A stretch of 13,587 nt of DNA from Erysipelotrichaceae bacterium (GTDB lineage Bacteria > Bacillota_I > Bacilli_A > Erysipelotrichales > Erysipelotrichaceae). The notes under the pieces were generated by a model. That model was not told where the DNA came from. It saw nothing but the letters and a program-made list of their open reading frames with translations, and did not search any database. The DNA lies in the NCBI GenBank assembly GCA_027449005.1, contig DAIDML010000086.1, forward strand, positions 1 through 13,587, given 5' to 3'. Below, one piece after another: positions 1 through 6,465 of the stretch (within the stretch, counting starts at the first letter, position 1; each line of letters opens with the position of its first letter). The position numbers were made by a program, and so were the translations under genes.

Positions 1-1
1 T

Positions 2-319
2 GCTCGTCAAGCATTAGGTGGAGCAGGAGGATTAACTGCAGTCAGTGCGCTTTCATTTCTAGCTTTTAACTTATTCACACCTCCATGTTTTGCGGCCATT
101 GGTGCAATGAAAGCTCAACTTAAGTCCAATATATGGTTAGGATTTGCGGTAGGGTATCAACTCCTTGTTGGATACATGGTAGCCATGATCATTTATCAAG
201 TGGGAACATTGATTACCACCCAGTCCCTAGGTGATGGATGGTGGGTATCCATTCTCTTAGTCGGCTTATTGGGTGTAGGATTAACTTACGCTAGAAAACA
301 ATTGGTTAACCATGACTGA
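2..319 (+). CDS. feoB: Ferrous iron transport protein B, C-terminal end (partial)
   Basis: This is the last 105 codons of a gene cut by the left window edge; the frame is open from base 2. FeoB is the inner-membrane Fe(II) permease, with an N-terminal G-protein domain (not in the window) and a C-terminal membrane domain. The visible part is typical of the FeoB C-terminus: a glycine-rich segment, the signature stretch L-F-T-P-P-C-F-A-A-I-G-A-M at about 60-110, then two hydrophobic helices separated by a short loop and a short charged tail. The first Met in this fragment (107) is internal and is not the start. The stop codon overlaps the next gene by 8 bp, so the two are translated as one unit. 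The feo promoter and any FeoA lie outside the window. The family call is firm; only the tail can be examined. Confidence 0.9.
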   Translation, partial: ARQALGGAGGLTAVSALSFLAFNLFTPPCFAAIGAMKAQLKSNIWLGFAVGYQLLVGYMVAMIIYQVGTLITTQSLGDGWWVSILLVGLLGVGLTYARKQLVNHD

Positions 320-476
320 TGTGATTGTGGCTGCTTTGGTGATAAGCATTAACGGGGGTATTTTATGGATCTTGTGGCGACGTCACAAGAAAAAGAAAAG
401 TGTGTGTGCTCGATGCATGAGCACGCAATCTAATCCATCATGGATGAAGGAATATCACAACGAAAGACTCAAGTGA
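312..476 (+). CDS. FeoB-associated small CxxC membrane protein
   Basis: This 54-residue open frame starts at the ATG inside the feoB tail (8-bp overlap). It has one hydrophobic helix (about residues 4-22, from VIVAALV to ILWILW), a strongly basic stretch RRHKKKKS (about 23-30), then a C-x-x-C pair (C32, C35) and a short polar tail. By the positive-inside rule the Cys pair should sit in the cytoplasm. Size, layout and position directly after feoB match the FeoB-associated Cys-rich membrane proteins common in Bacillota. Their role is not established; handling Fe(II) as it leaves FeoB, or aiding FeoB assembly, has been proposed and is inference here. This copy has only two cysteines, where many relatives have three or more. 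No separate ribosome binding site is obvious, which fits translational coupling to feoB. Confidence 0.75.
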   Translation: MTDVIVAALVISINGGILWILWRRHKKKKSVCARCMSTQSNPSWMKEYHNERLK

Positions 477-484
477 GTCTTTTT
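463..484 (+). terminator. Intrinsic terminator ending the feo operon
   Basis: An 8-bp perfect stem, AAAGACTC (463-470) pairing with GAGTCTTT (475-482), has an AAGT loop and merges into a T-run ending at 484. The TGA stop of the small FeoB-associated gene (474-476) lies in the loop and first base pairs, so the terminator begins inside the coding region. The stem is only moderately GC-rich, but the shape is standard. Confidence 0.75.
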
Positions 485-486
485 AG

Positions 487-514
487 TTGACATATCTTTC
501 TCATGTGTTAGAAT
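487..514 (+). promoter_or_regulatory. Sigma-A-type promoter for cbiMQO
   Basis: There is a perfect -35 box TTGACA at 487-492, a 16-bp spacer, and a -10 box TAGAAT at 509-514. A TG dinucleotide one base upstream of the -10 (506-507) makes it an extended -10. Transcription would start at about 520-523, inside the operator-like repeat that follows. It sits directly after the feo terminator, so cbiMQO has its own transcription. Confidence 0.7.
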
Positions 515-521
515 ACTATTT

Positions 522-541
522 GCAAATGCGAATCATTCGCA
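522..541 (+). promoter_or_regulatory. Fur-family-type operator upstream of cbiM
   Basis: A perfect 7-1-7 inverted repeat, TGCGAAT-C-ATTCGCA, lies at 527-541. It is preceded by one more direct half-site, giving the hexamer order GCAAAT, GCGAAT, C, ATTCGC (522-540). This 6-6-1-6 and 7-1-7 layout is the known architecture of Fur-family boxes (classical Fur in Bacillus: TGATAATNATTATCA), but GCG/CGC replaces the usual outer bases. Lying from just after the -10 box to 3 bp before the Shine-Dalgarno, it would block initiation or early elongation. The family assignment comes from layout only; whether the metal is Ni, Co, Zn or Fe cannot be read from it. Confidence 0.6.
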
Positions 542-554
542 ATAAGGAGAAATT

Positions 555-1604
555 ATGTCACATATCCATATTCCAGATGGTATTCTAGCATGGTGGATTT
601 GGTTGCCTGCTTTAATACTTGTTGTTGGACTTTTAACCTTAATCTTTAAAGGATGGAATCAAGAGGAAGCACGTCGTCTTATTCCATTGGCTGCCATGAT
701 GTCAGCGCTCATGTTGATTACCATGTCTGTACCTTTGTTTATTGTTCCTGTTCACTTAACCTTGGCTGTACTAGCTGGATTAATGGTAGGACCAAAGATG
801 GCTTTCTTGTCCATCTTAGTGGTTAACACCATACTTGCTTCATTAGGTCATGGTGGGTTTACCCTAATTGGTCTTAATACTCTTATTATAGGAGCAGAAA
901 TGTTTGTGGGAGTTTCCATCTTTAGATTCATCTCAAAACGACTACCTACTTTACCTTCTGCCATCGTTGCAACGATTATTGGGATACTGTTATCTCTTTC
1001 CATGAGTGTTGGACTCATTGCTACCACAGTAGGACTTGTGGAAGCCTTACCTCATGAAGACCATGATCATGAAGAACATGATCACAGTGATGAAGAAGGA
1101 TTTGTTTTGGATGTTCCTGAACGTTTTGAACTCACTCTTCCAATGTTTTACCATGTCCAATCCAAAACGGTCGTAGATGATCATGATGAACACTACAAAG
1201 TTGTACTCATCAGTGATGATGTGGAAGAAAGCATGCATGAACTCATGGAAGCTCTGATAGAAGCAGGGTGGGACAAGAGTGACAACAGTGATCTTCACCA
1301 TGGATGGTATCTTAAAGGTAATGTTGAACTTCATGTGAAGGTGGATGAATCTAAGACAGACACCATAGAACTCGAACTGACACTGTTAAGTGATGAACAA
1401 TTAAGTGTTCACGATCATGATCATGATCATGATGAAGACCACAACCATGATCATGAGGATGTTGATACGATACTATCGGAGTTGAACTACTTAGGCTTCA
1501 GCGGTTGGTTGGCTGTGATTATGATATACTTAGTGGGGATCCTTCTTGAGTCCAGTGCAACTGGATTCATCTATCAATCACTCAAACAAATAAAGAAAGA
1601 TTAA
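555..1604 (+). CDS. cbiM: ECF transporter metal-binding S component CbiM, with His/Asp-rich insertion
   Basis: This 349-residue polytopic membrane protein is the substrate-capturing subunit of a CbiMQO-type cobalt/nickel energy-coupling-factor transporter. The CbiM hallmark H-I-P-D-G-I-L is at residues 5-11, and about six hydrophobic helices fill residues 12-160, with conserved stretches VHLTLAVLAGLMVGP and ASLGHGGFTLIGLNTL. A long insertion (about 165-313) follows. It opens with an acidic/His run (HEDHDHEEHDH, 167-177), continues with a roughly 100-residue soluble segment and ends with a second run (286-300). A last helix (about 316-336) closes the protein, which is therefore much longer than the usual 200-250-residue CbiM. 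No CbiN gene follows, so the insertion may take over that role (inference). The start is fixed by AAGGAG at 544-549, 5 bp upstream. The protein starts M-S-H-I-H-I-P instead of M-H-I-P. The metal is unproven; the His runs also suit Ni or Zn. Confidence 0.88.
   Translation: MSHIHIPDGILAWWIWLPALILVVGLLTLIFKGWNQEEARRLIPLAAMMSALMLITMSVPLFIVPVHLTLAVLAGLMVGPKMAFLSILVVNTILASLGHGGFTLIGLNTLIIGAEMFVGVSIFRFISKRLPTLPSAIVATIIGILLSLSMSVGLIATTVGLVEALPHEDHDHEEHDHSDEEGFVLDVPERFELTLPMFYHVQSKTVVDDHDEHYKVVLISDDVEESMHELMEALIEAGWDKSDNSDLHHGWYLKGNVELHVKVDESKTDTIELELTLLSDEQLSVHDHDHDHDEDHNHDHEDVDTILSELNYLGFSGWLAVIMIYLVGILLESSATGFIYQSLKQIKKD
1413..1433 (+). repeat. Tandem GATCAT hexanucleotide repeat in cbiM
   Basis: Three and a half tandem copies of GATCAT encode alternating Asp-His within the second metal-binding run of CbiM (about residues 287-293). 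An interrupted copy follows at about 1447-1456. The repeat stays in frame for any whole-unit change, so slippage would lengthen or shorten the Asp-His run by two residues without a frameshift. Confidence 0.8.
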
Positions 1605-1607
1605 ACC

Positions 1608-2309
1608 ATGCATTTAGCGGATATTGATTATCAAGCGCTCTCTAAAGAATCCTATCTTCATCATCGAAGAGTGGACGCCAAATTGTTGAGTGCTGCCTTC
1701 ATGTTAATCGCCGTCTTAGCTGCACAAACCATCACCCCCCTTGTGGTGATTTTGTGCTTTCTCTTTGTTGCGTTATTGAGTTCTAAGCTAGCGTTAAAAA
1801 CCATCCTTCATCTTTCGTTTTATCCGTTGTTTTTCTCTTCACTCTTTATTGCCATCCTATGGAGTTCTAATGCCACTTTAGGTTTACTTTCAATCTTTAA
1901 AGCTTTGAGCTCTGCTTGGATTATGATTAGTTTGGTGGCGACGACGCCGTATGTGGATATCTTTGCCTCTTTATCCAAAGTTTTGCCTTCATTACTGGTT
2001 GATTTGTTTCTCTTCACGTATCGCTCTTTCTTCATTCTGATTGAAAAAGTGAGTGATTTAATCAAAGTGATTCGATTAAGAGGGGGATATCATCCTTATC
2101 ATCCCATTCGAAACATCAAAAACTTCTCATCTGCCTTAGCTTTACTCTTTGTTCGTTCTTTTGAAATGAATGATCGCATGTATCAAATCTATTCACTTAG
2201 AGGATATCAAGGTAAACTTCCTTTAAGAGAAGATCACCGTCCATGGTCAATCCATGAAGGAATCATCCTACTCATTGGTTTAGGATGTATGTTAGGAGCA
2301 CTCATATGA
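1608..2309 (+). CDS. cbiQ: ECF transporter transmembrane coupling protein CbiQ
   Basis: This 233-residue membrane protein is the T component that couples the CbiO ATPase to CbiM. Hydrophobic helices occupy roughly residues 28-65, 68-110 and 125-145, with a last helix at the C-terminus (about 215-233). Between them lies the cytoplasmic coupling region with the two characteristic short motifs, R-L-R-G-G (about 156-160) and S-L-R-G-Y (about 197-201), equivalent to the Ala-Arg-Gly-type coupling motifs of the family. It starts 3 bp after the cbiM stop and ends 4 bp into cbiO, so translation is probably coupled throughout. No strong Shine-Dalgarno is visible beyond the A/G-rich end of cbiM. Length is a little below the usual 240-260 residues but nothing appears missing. 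Confidence 0.88.
   Translation: MHLADIDYQALSKESYLHHRRVDAKLLSAAFMLIAVLAAQTITPLVVILCFLFVALLSSKLALKTILHLSFYPLFFSSLFIAILWSSNATLGLLSIFKALSSAWIMISLVATTPYVDIFASLSKVLPSLLVDLFLFTYRSFFILIEKVSDLIKVIRLRGGYHPYHPIRNIKNFSSALALLFVRSFEMNDRMYQIYSLRGYQGKLPLREDHRPWSIHEGIILLIGLGCMLGALI
2294..2298 (+). promoter_or_regulatory. Ribosome binding site that fixes the cbiO start
   Basis: AGGAG lies 7 bp before the ATG at 2306. An in-frame ATG at 2285 would add seven residues (MYVRSTH) but has no Shine-Dalgarno at the right distance. Starting at 2306 also gives the usual ATGA overlap with the cbiQ stop. Confidence 0.7.
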
Positions 2310-3151
2310 GCACACCCATTATTCAAGTCGAATGTCTAAAACATGTTTATCCTGATCAAACCGTGGTCAGTATTTGTGGGCTTGATTTTGTGGTGAATCA
2401 AGGAGAAAGAGTGTGTATTCTAGGTCCCAATGGGTCAGGAAAGACAACGCTGATTTCTCATATTCTTGGTTTACTTAAACCCATTGAAGGTAAAGTCAGT
2501 GTCATGGGTCTTGATCCTGTGAAGCACTTTGGGGCATTGCGCTCTAAAGTGGGAGTGGTGTTTCAAAGTGTGGATGAGCAAATCATTGGACCACGGGTCT
2601 ATGATGACATTGCTTTTACCTTACGAAATTTAAATCTTCCTCAAGCAGAAATCGATCAACGTGTGAAAGAAGTGGCAGTGATGCTAAACATCACTCATCT
2701 ACTTGAACGTGTTCCCCATTACTTAAGTGGTGGAGAGAAGAAAAAGGTAGCATTAGCAGGTGCCTTAGCCTTAATGCCACAAGTGCTCATTCTTGATGAA
2801 CCTTTTAATTCACTTGATCCTGAATCGAAGAAAGAGTTGGTATCACTCATCAATCATCTTAACGATCATCATGGGTTAAGTGTGTTGATTACCACCCATG
2901 ACATGGATCTTGTTCCCATGATTTCGGATGTGGTGTACGTTCTTAACAAGGGGCATATTGTCAGTAAAGGTAAACCCCATACTGTGTTCTCACAAACGCA
3001 AATCTTAAAGGATGCTTATTTAGAACCACCTATTCTCATTGAGTTATTTACACGTTTAAAAGCGTATGGGTATGTTGGTCATATCCCTTATGATATGGAT
3101 GAAGCCATGACTTTGCTTACGCAGTGGCTCAATCTTAAAGAAATCAAGTAA
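2306..3151 (+). CDS. cbiO: ECF transporter ATP-binding protein CbiO
   Basis: This 281-residue ABC ATPase powers the CbiMQO metal transporter from the cytoplasmic face. All nucleotide-binding motifs are intact: Walker A GPNGSGKT (40-47), Q-loop Q87 in VFQSVDEQI, signature LSGGEK (140-145), Walker B LILDEP with catalytic E165 (161-166), D-loop SLDP and switch His198. The Q-loop context F-Q-x-x-D-x-Q is typical of ECF-type ATPases, and the roughly 60-residue tail after the H-loop matches the C-terminal extension of CbiO. Only one ATPase gene is present, so a homodimer is expected, as in CbiMQO systems. Start choice is explained under the ribosome binding site at 2294. The gene ends at a terminator, making cbiMQO a closed three-gene operon. 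Confidence 0.92.
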   Translation: MSTPIIQVECLKHVYPDQTVVSICGLDFVVNQGERVCILGPNGSGKTTLISHILGLLKPIEGKVSVMGLDPVKHFGALRSKVGVVFQSVDEQIIGPRVYDDIAFTLRNLNLPQAEIDQRVKEVAVMLNITHLLERVPHYLSGGEKKKVALAGALALMPQVLILDEPFNSLDPESKKELVSLINHLNDHHGLSVLITTHDMDLVPMISDVVYVLNKGHIVSKGKPHTVFSQTQILKDAYLEPPILIELFTRLKAYGYVGHIPYDMDEAMTLLTQWLNLKEIK

Positions 3152-3173
3152 AGGACAGCAATGTCCTTTTTTT
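3150..3173 (+). terminator. Intrinsic terminator of the cbiMQO operon
   Basis: An 8-bp stem, AAAGGACA (3150-3157) with TGTCCTTT (3162-3169), has a GCAA tetraloop (a stable GNRA type) and a run of seven T (3167-3173). It overlaps the last bases of the cbiO stop codon. Confidence 0.88.
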
Positions 3174-3179
3174 GTATGA

Positions 3180-3208
3180 TTGTCACACTGACATCACTGT
3201 GATAGACT
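3180..3208 (+). promoter_or_regulatory. Promoter of the sugar-sensing operon
   Basis: TTGTCA (3180-3185), a 17-bp spacer and TAGACT (3203-3208), with TG at 3200-3201 forming an extended -10, fit a sigma-A promoter. Its position right after the cbiO terminator and 22 bp before the response regulator start supports it. The Shine-Dalgarno for the next gene is AAAGG at 3218-3222. Confidence 0.55.
3183..3202 (+). repeat. Inverted repeat within the -35/-10 spacer
   Basis: TCACA (3183-3187) and TGTGA (3198-3202) are perfect inverted half-sites separated by 10 bp. They sit between the -35 and -10 boxes, a classic place for a repressor or a spacer-acting regulator. Nothing identifies the protein. Five-bp arms arise by chance fairly often, so this is tentative. 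Confidence 0.35.
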
Positions 3209-3230
3209 AAACTTAAAAAAGGTTACTACT

Positions 3231-4793
3231 ATGACAGCCTATACCATCATGCTTGTTGAAGATGAAGACGATATTCGCTCACGCATTCATTCAAAGATTG
3301 AACCAAATCCTCATTTTATGGTGACTGCACAAGCCAATAATGGGTATGATGCTTTTGAATTGTTTGAGAAGCATGTTCCTGATGTCTTGATTACAGACAT
3401 TAAAATGCCTTTTGTGGATGGATTAACACTGGCTTCCAGTGTAAAACTGTTGTATCCCAAGACAAAAATTGTGTTTATCACTGGATTTAATGAGTTTGAC
3501 TATGCGAAAAAAGCCATTGAATTGGGGGTCATTGATTACTTGTCTAAACCCATCAGTGCAAGTGATATCGAGACTGTGTTAAATAAACTTAAAACACGCC
3601 TTGATGATGATCAACGCAATCTGTTCAATGAAGAAAAACTAAAAGAAGTGTATCAATCCCAACTTCCTGCGCTCATTGATTATCAGTTCAATGATATCTT
3701 AAGAAAAAGAGTGATTACCCAACAAGAGATTGATCGATTTTTAATGTATGGGTATGATTTCAATCATGGGTATTTCACCAATGGGTTGATTTCCATTGAA
3801 GGGGAAGCTCCATTACTTTTAATTGAACAAACCCGGACCTTCTTATTCAATGCGATTAAGAATCAATTCTCCAACTGTCGACATGTATTGGTGTTTAATT
3901 CCATGTATGGTTTAGGTTTCTGTTTGCATCATGATGAACCAACCTTGCAAGATGGGTTATCCAAATGTGCTGAGATCGTGGATTTAAAGTCTGAAATTTC
4001 CAAGTTAGTGGTGAAGATTGCCATCAGTACTCCATTTGAACCGTTTAATAAATTCAATGTTCATTTCAATCAAACCATTGAAACCATGAAACGTTTTGAC
4101 TCTTTTAACTTTGACTGCATTGGTCAGTATGATGACTTCAAGGTAGAGACTGCGAGTTTGCCTTTTGATCGAGTGTGGTTTGAACACTTTGAAGCGATGA
4201 TTCGACTTAAACCGCTTAAAGACATTGATGAGTTTTTAAAAGACTTCATGGATGATGAGCGTGATGTGCGTTTAAGTGATCGTCCCCTATTACTTAAATT
4301 ATCAACATTGATGTTGGATTACGCTGCGTTTCTTCATGTGAACTTGGATGACATCATTGCGATGGATATTCTTGATCGTTTGTCTTCTTTTAGGAAAATG
4401 GCTTCACTATGGCATTACCTTAGAGAACTCATTGTGAACATCAGAGATAAATCCTCGCTTAACCAACAGTCCAAATCCATGGAGTTGTATAAAGAGATTG
4501 AGTTTATGATGAAACGCTCCTTTCAAGATCCTTTGTTTTCAATGGAAATGGTATGTGATCACTTAAACATCTCTTCATCTTACTTAACCAGTTTATTTAA
4601 ACGATACTCAACATCTTCATTCAATAAATGCTTAGTTAAACTGAGAATTGATAAAGCCAGTGAATTATTGCTTAATACACCATTGAAGATTTATGAGATT
4701 GCGCAAATGGTGGGATACAATGATGTGTATTATTTCTCTCATTCCTTTAAAAAACAAACAGGGGTAACCCCAAAGGAATTTAGACATGAATAA
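3231..4793 (+). CDS. YesN-type response regulator (REC + AraC-family HTH)
   Basis: This 520-residue cytoplasmic regulator has a receiver domain at residues 4-122 with acidic pocket E10/D11/E12, phosphoacceptor D56 (in ITDIKMP), T84 and K106 (in LSKP). A long middle region (about 125-415) has no recognisable catalytic motif, as is usual for YesN proteins. An AraC-family DNA-binding domain lies at about 420-518, with two helix-turn-helix units (about 438-458 and 487-509, the latter ending in the family signature ending GVTPKEFR). The partner is the kinase encoded next, which it overlaps by 8 bp. Such pairs usually activate neighbouring carbohydrate transporter genes; the ChvE-GguAB genes downstream are the obvious target (inference). 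All phosphorylation residues are present, so it should be a working regulator. Overall length is in the normal range for YesN-like proteins. Confidence 0.9.
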   Translation: MTAYTIMLVEDEDDIRSRIHSKIEPNPHFMVTAQANNGYDAFELFEKHVPDVLITDIKMPFVDGLTLASSVKLLYPKTKIVFITGFNEFDYAKKAIELGVIDYLSKPISASDIETVLNKLKTRLDDDQRNLFNEEKLKEVYQSQLPALIDYQFNDILRKRVITQQEIDRFLMYGYDFNHGYFTNGLISIEGEAPLLLIEQTRTFLFNAIKNQFSNCRHVLVFNSMYGLGFCLHHDEPTLQDGLSKCAEIVDLKSEISKLVVKIAISTPFEPFNKFNVHFNQTIETMKRFDSFNFDCIGQYDDFKVETASLPFDRVWFEHFEAMIRLKPLKDIDEFLKDFMDDERDVRLSDRPLLLKLSTLMLDYAAFLHVNLDDIIAMDILDRLSSFRKMASLWHYLRELIVNIRDKSSLNQQSKSMELYKEIEFMMKRSFQDPLFSMEMVCDHLNISSSYLTSLFKRYSTSSFNKCLVKLRIDKASELLLNTPLKIYEIAQMVGYNDVYYFSHSFKKQTGVTPKEFRHE

Positions 4794-6465
4794 TGTGCTT
4801 AAAAAACTGACCATCGGTCAAACCACCTTCATGATCATTGTGGTCATTGTGACGTTCACGTTGTCCATTTTTAGTCTGTTTGCGTATCGTTTGATGTACA
4901 GTGCAACGGATGATTTAATCAAGACTTCCTCTAAAGAGTTTACGTCTCAACTCATTCTCAACTATGAGAGTTACATGAGTGGAGTGATTGATATCAGTAA
5001 TCAAATTCAACGTCGTTTGTCCAATTTAGACTATCCTTTAAACAATGATGATATTGAAGTCGTGTTTGAATCACTGATTGATGTCAACCGTAATCTAAGA
5101 GGGGTAGCCTTGTTTGATTCAAACACACTTCTCGCAAGTTCTAGCATTCAACTAACTCAAGACAGTCAACCTTGGATTGAACTTGCCTTATCCAATGAAG
5201 AAATTCATCATTTCAAGTTTGTGGATGATCGTTTGTTTGTGTTGAAGTCCTTTACCTTAGGGCCTTTCATGAATCAAACGTTAACGTTACTCATTGAACT
5301 TGATAAATCATTGTTTGATGCGATCGCCTTTAATACCAATCTTGGTCTTCATGGACATATCTTATTACTGAATGAATCCTTAATGCCAGTCTACAGTGTG
5401 GGGGATTATGATGAAACCCAATCCTTAAGTGTTATTAATCAACAATTGTTAGGGATGACATTACTAGAATATGAAACCCAATCGATGGCACTCAATGTTT
5501 CCACGATTCGTGGAACACGATGGATGATTGCCACCTTCGTGAATGTGAATGCGATCAATCAGACCAAATCTGAGATTTTGATTGCGATGATAGGGATTTT
5601 GCTTCTCATGATGGTCATTGTAGCGTTTGTGTCTGCAAGTTTCTCTGGTCGACTCAATTCACCGATGAGACGCATTCAATCGCACATTCAAAAAATCCAA
5701 GAAGGCAATTTTGAAGAACAAATTGAAATTGATGGTCAGATAGAGATGGTAAAACTAGCTGATACGTTCAATACCATGTCCTCACAAATCAAACAATTGA
5801 TGGATAATGTGGTCACTGAACAACAAGAAAAACGAGTAAGTACCATTAAAGCTTTACAGAATCAAATCAATCCTCATTTCTTATACAATACATTGGATTC
5901 CATCGTTAACTTATCTGAAAACAATCAAAATGAAGATGTGGTGGAAGCCATCATTGCTTTATCAAAATTCTTTAGAATGAGCATCTCCAATAATCAAAAC
6001 ATTGTTCCTTTACGTAATGAGATTGAACATGTCCGTAACTATGGTCTTATTCAAAAGATTCGTTATAAACGTAGTTTTGATTTGATGATTGAAGTGGATG
6101 AATCCTTAATGGATATTCCCGTCTTGAAGTTTTCATTGCAACCGTTAGTTGAGAACGCCATTATGCATGGCTTGCATCCTGATATGTTTACCCTCATCAA
6201 GATTAGAGCGTATCTTCAAGATGATGCGATTTCTTTGTCTGTCTTTAATCAAGGGTATGGATTGAGCCAAAGTAAAATCGATGAAATCATGACCATCTTA
6301 AAGGATGATTTACCAACCAGCAGTGTAGGATTAAAGAATGTTTACCAACGAATGAAATTGTATTATGGGCCTTTAGCTCATTTAAAGATTGAGAGTGTGA
6401 TGGATGAGTACACCAATGTGATTCTTACTTTCCCACTCAATACTCCATTGGAGGATGTTGTATGA
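4786..6465 (+). CDS. YesM/LytS-type membrane sensor histidine kinase
   Basis: This 559-residue kinase has an N-terminal helix (about 13-35), an extracytoplasmic sensing region of about 225 residues (38-262), a second helix (263-285), a HAMP linker (about 286-338) and a His-kinase domain of the YesM class. The phosphorylated histidine is H364 in NPHFLYNTLDSI. The N-box is PLVENAIMHGL (N457). The G-box reads N-Q-G-Y-G (488-492), with Asn where D-x-G-x-G kinases have Asp. The C-terminal GLKNVYQRM stretch is also typical. The start is supported by AAAGGA at 4772-4777, 8 bp upstream of the ATG, within the end of the response regulator gene. It overlaps the following lipoprotein gene by 4 bp (ATGA), implying matched production of regulator, kinase and lipoprotein. 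Signal input is probably sugar-related, possibly through that lipoprotein (inference). Confidence 0.9.
   Translation: MNNVLKKLTIGQTTFMIIVVIVTFTLSIFSLFAYRLMYSATDDLIKTSSKEFTSQLILNYESYMSGVIDISNQIQRRLSNLDYPLNNDDIEVVFESLIDVNRNLRGVALFDSNTLLASSSIQLTQDSQPWIELALSNEEIHHFKFVDDRLFVLKSFTLGPFMNQTLTLLIELDKSLFDAIAFNTNLGLHGHILLLNESLMPVYSVGDYDETQSLSVINQQLLGMTLLEYETQSMALNVSTIRGTRWMIATFVNVNAINQTKSEILIAMIGILLLMMVIVAFVSASFSGRLNSPMRRIQSHIQKIQEGNFEEQIEIDGQIEMVKLADTFNTMSSQIKQLMDNVVTEQQEKRVSTIKALQNQINPHFLYNTLDSIVNLSENNQNEDVVEAIIALSKFFRMSISNNQNIVPLRNEIEHVRNYGLIQKIRYKRSFDLMIEVDESLMDIPVLKFSLQPLVENAIMHGLHPDMFTLIKIRAYLQDDAISLSVFNQGYGLSQSKIDEIMTILKDDLPTSSVGLKNVYQRMKLYYGPLAHLKIESVMDEYTNVILTFPLNTPLEDVV

Noticed and set aside
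483..554. Cobalamin (B12) or NiCo riboswitch upstream of cbiM
   Set aside because: Only about 70 bp separate the terminator from the cbiM start, and promoter plus operator fill most of it. There is no room for a B12 or NiCo aptamer and no such conserved core is visible.
1047..1334. A 95-codon minus-strand open frame opposite the CbiM insertion
   Set aside because: It is the shadow of the acidic/His codons in the insertion. The hydrophobic look (Phe/Met/Ile) comes from complementing GAT/CAT/GAA codons.
2285..2305. Earlier start for cbiO giving seven extra residues
   Set aside because: No Shine-Dalgarno at the right distance; the ATG at 2306 has AGGAG 7 bp upstream and the usual 4-bp overlap with cbiQ.
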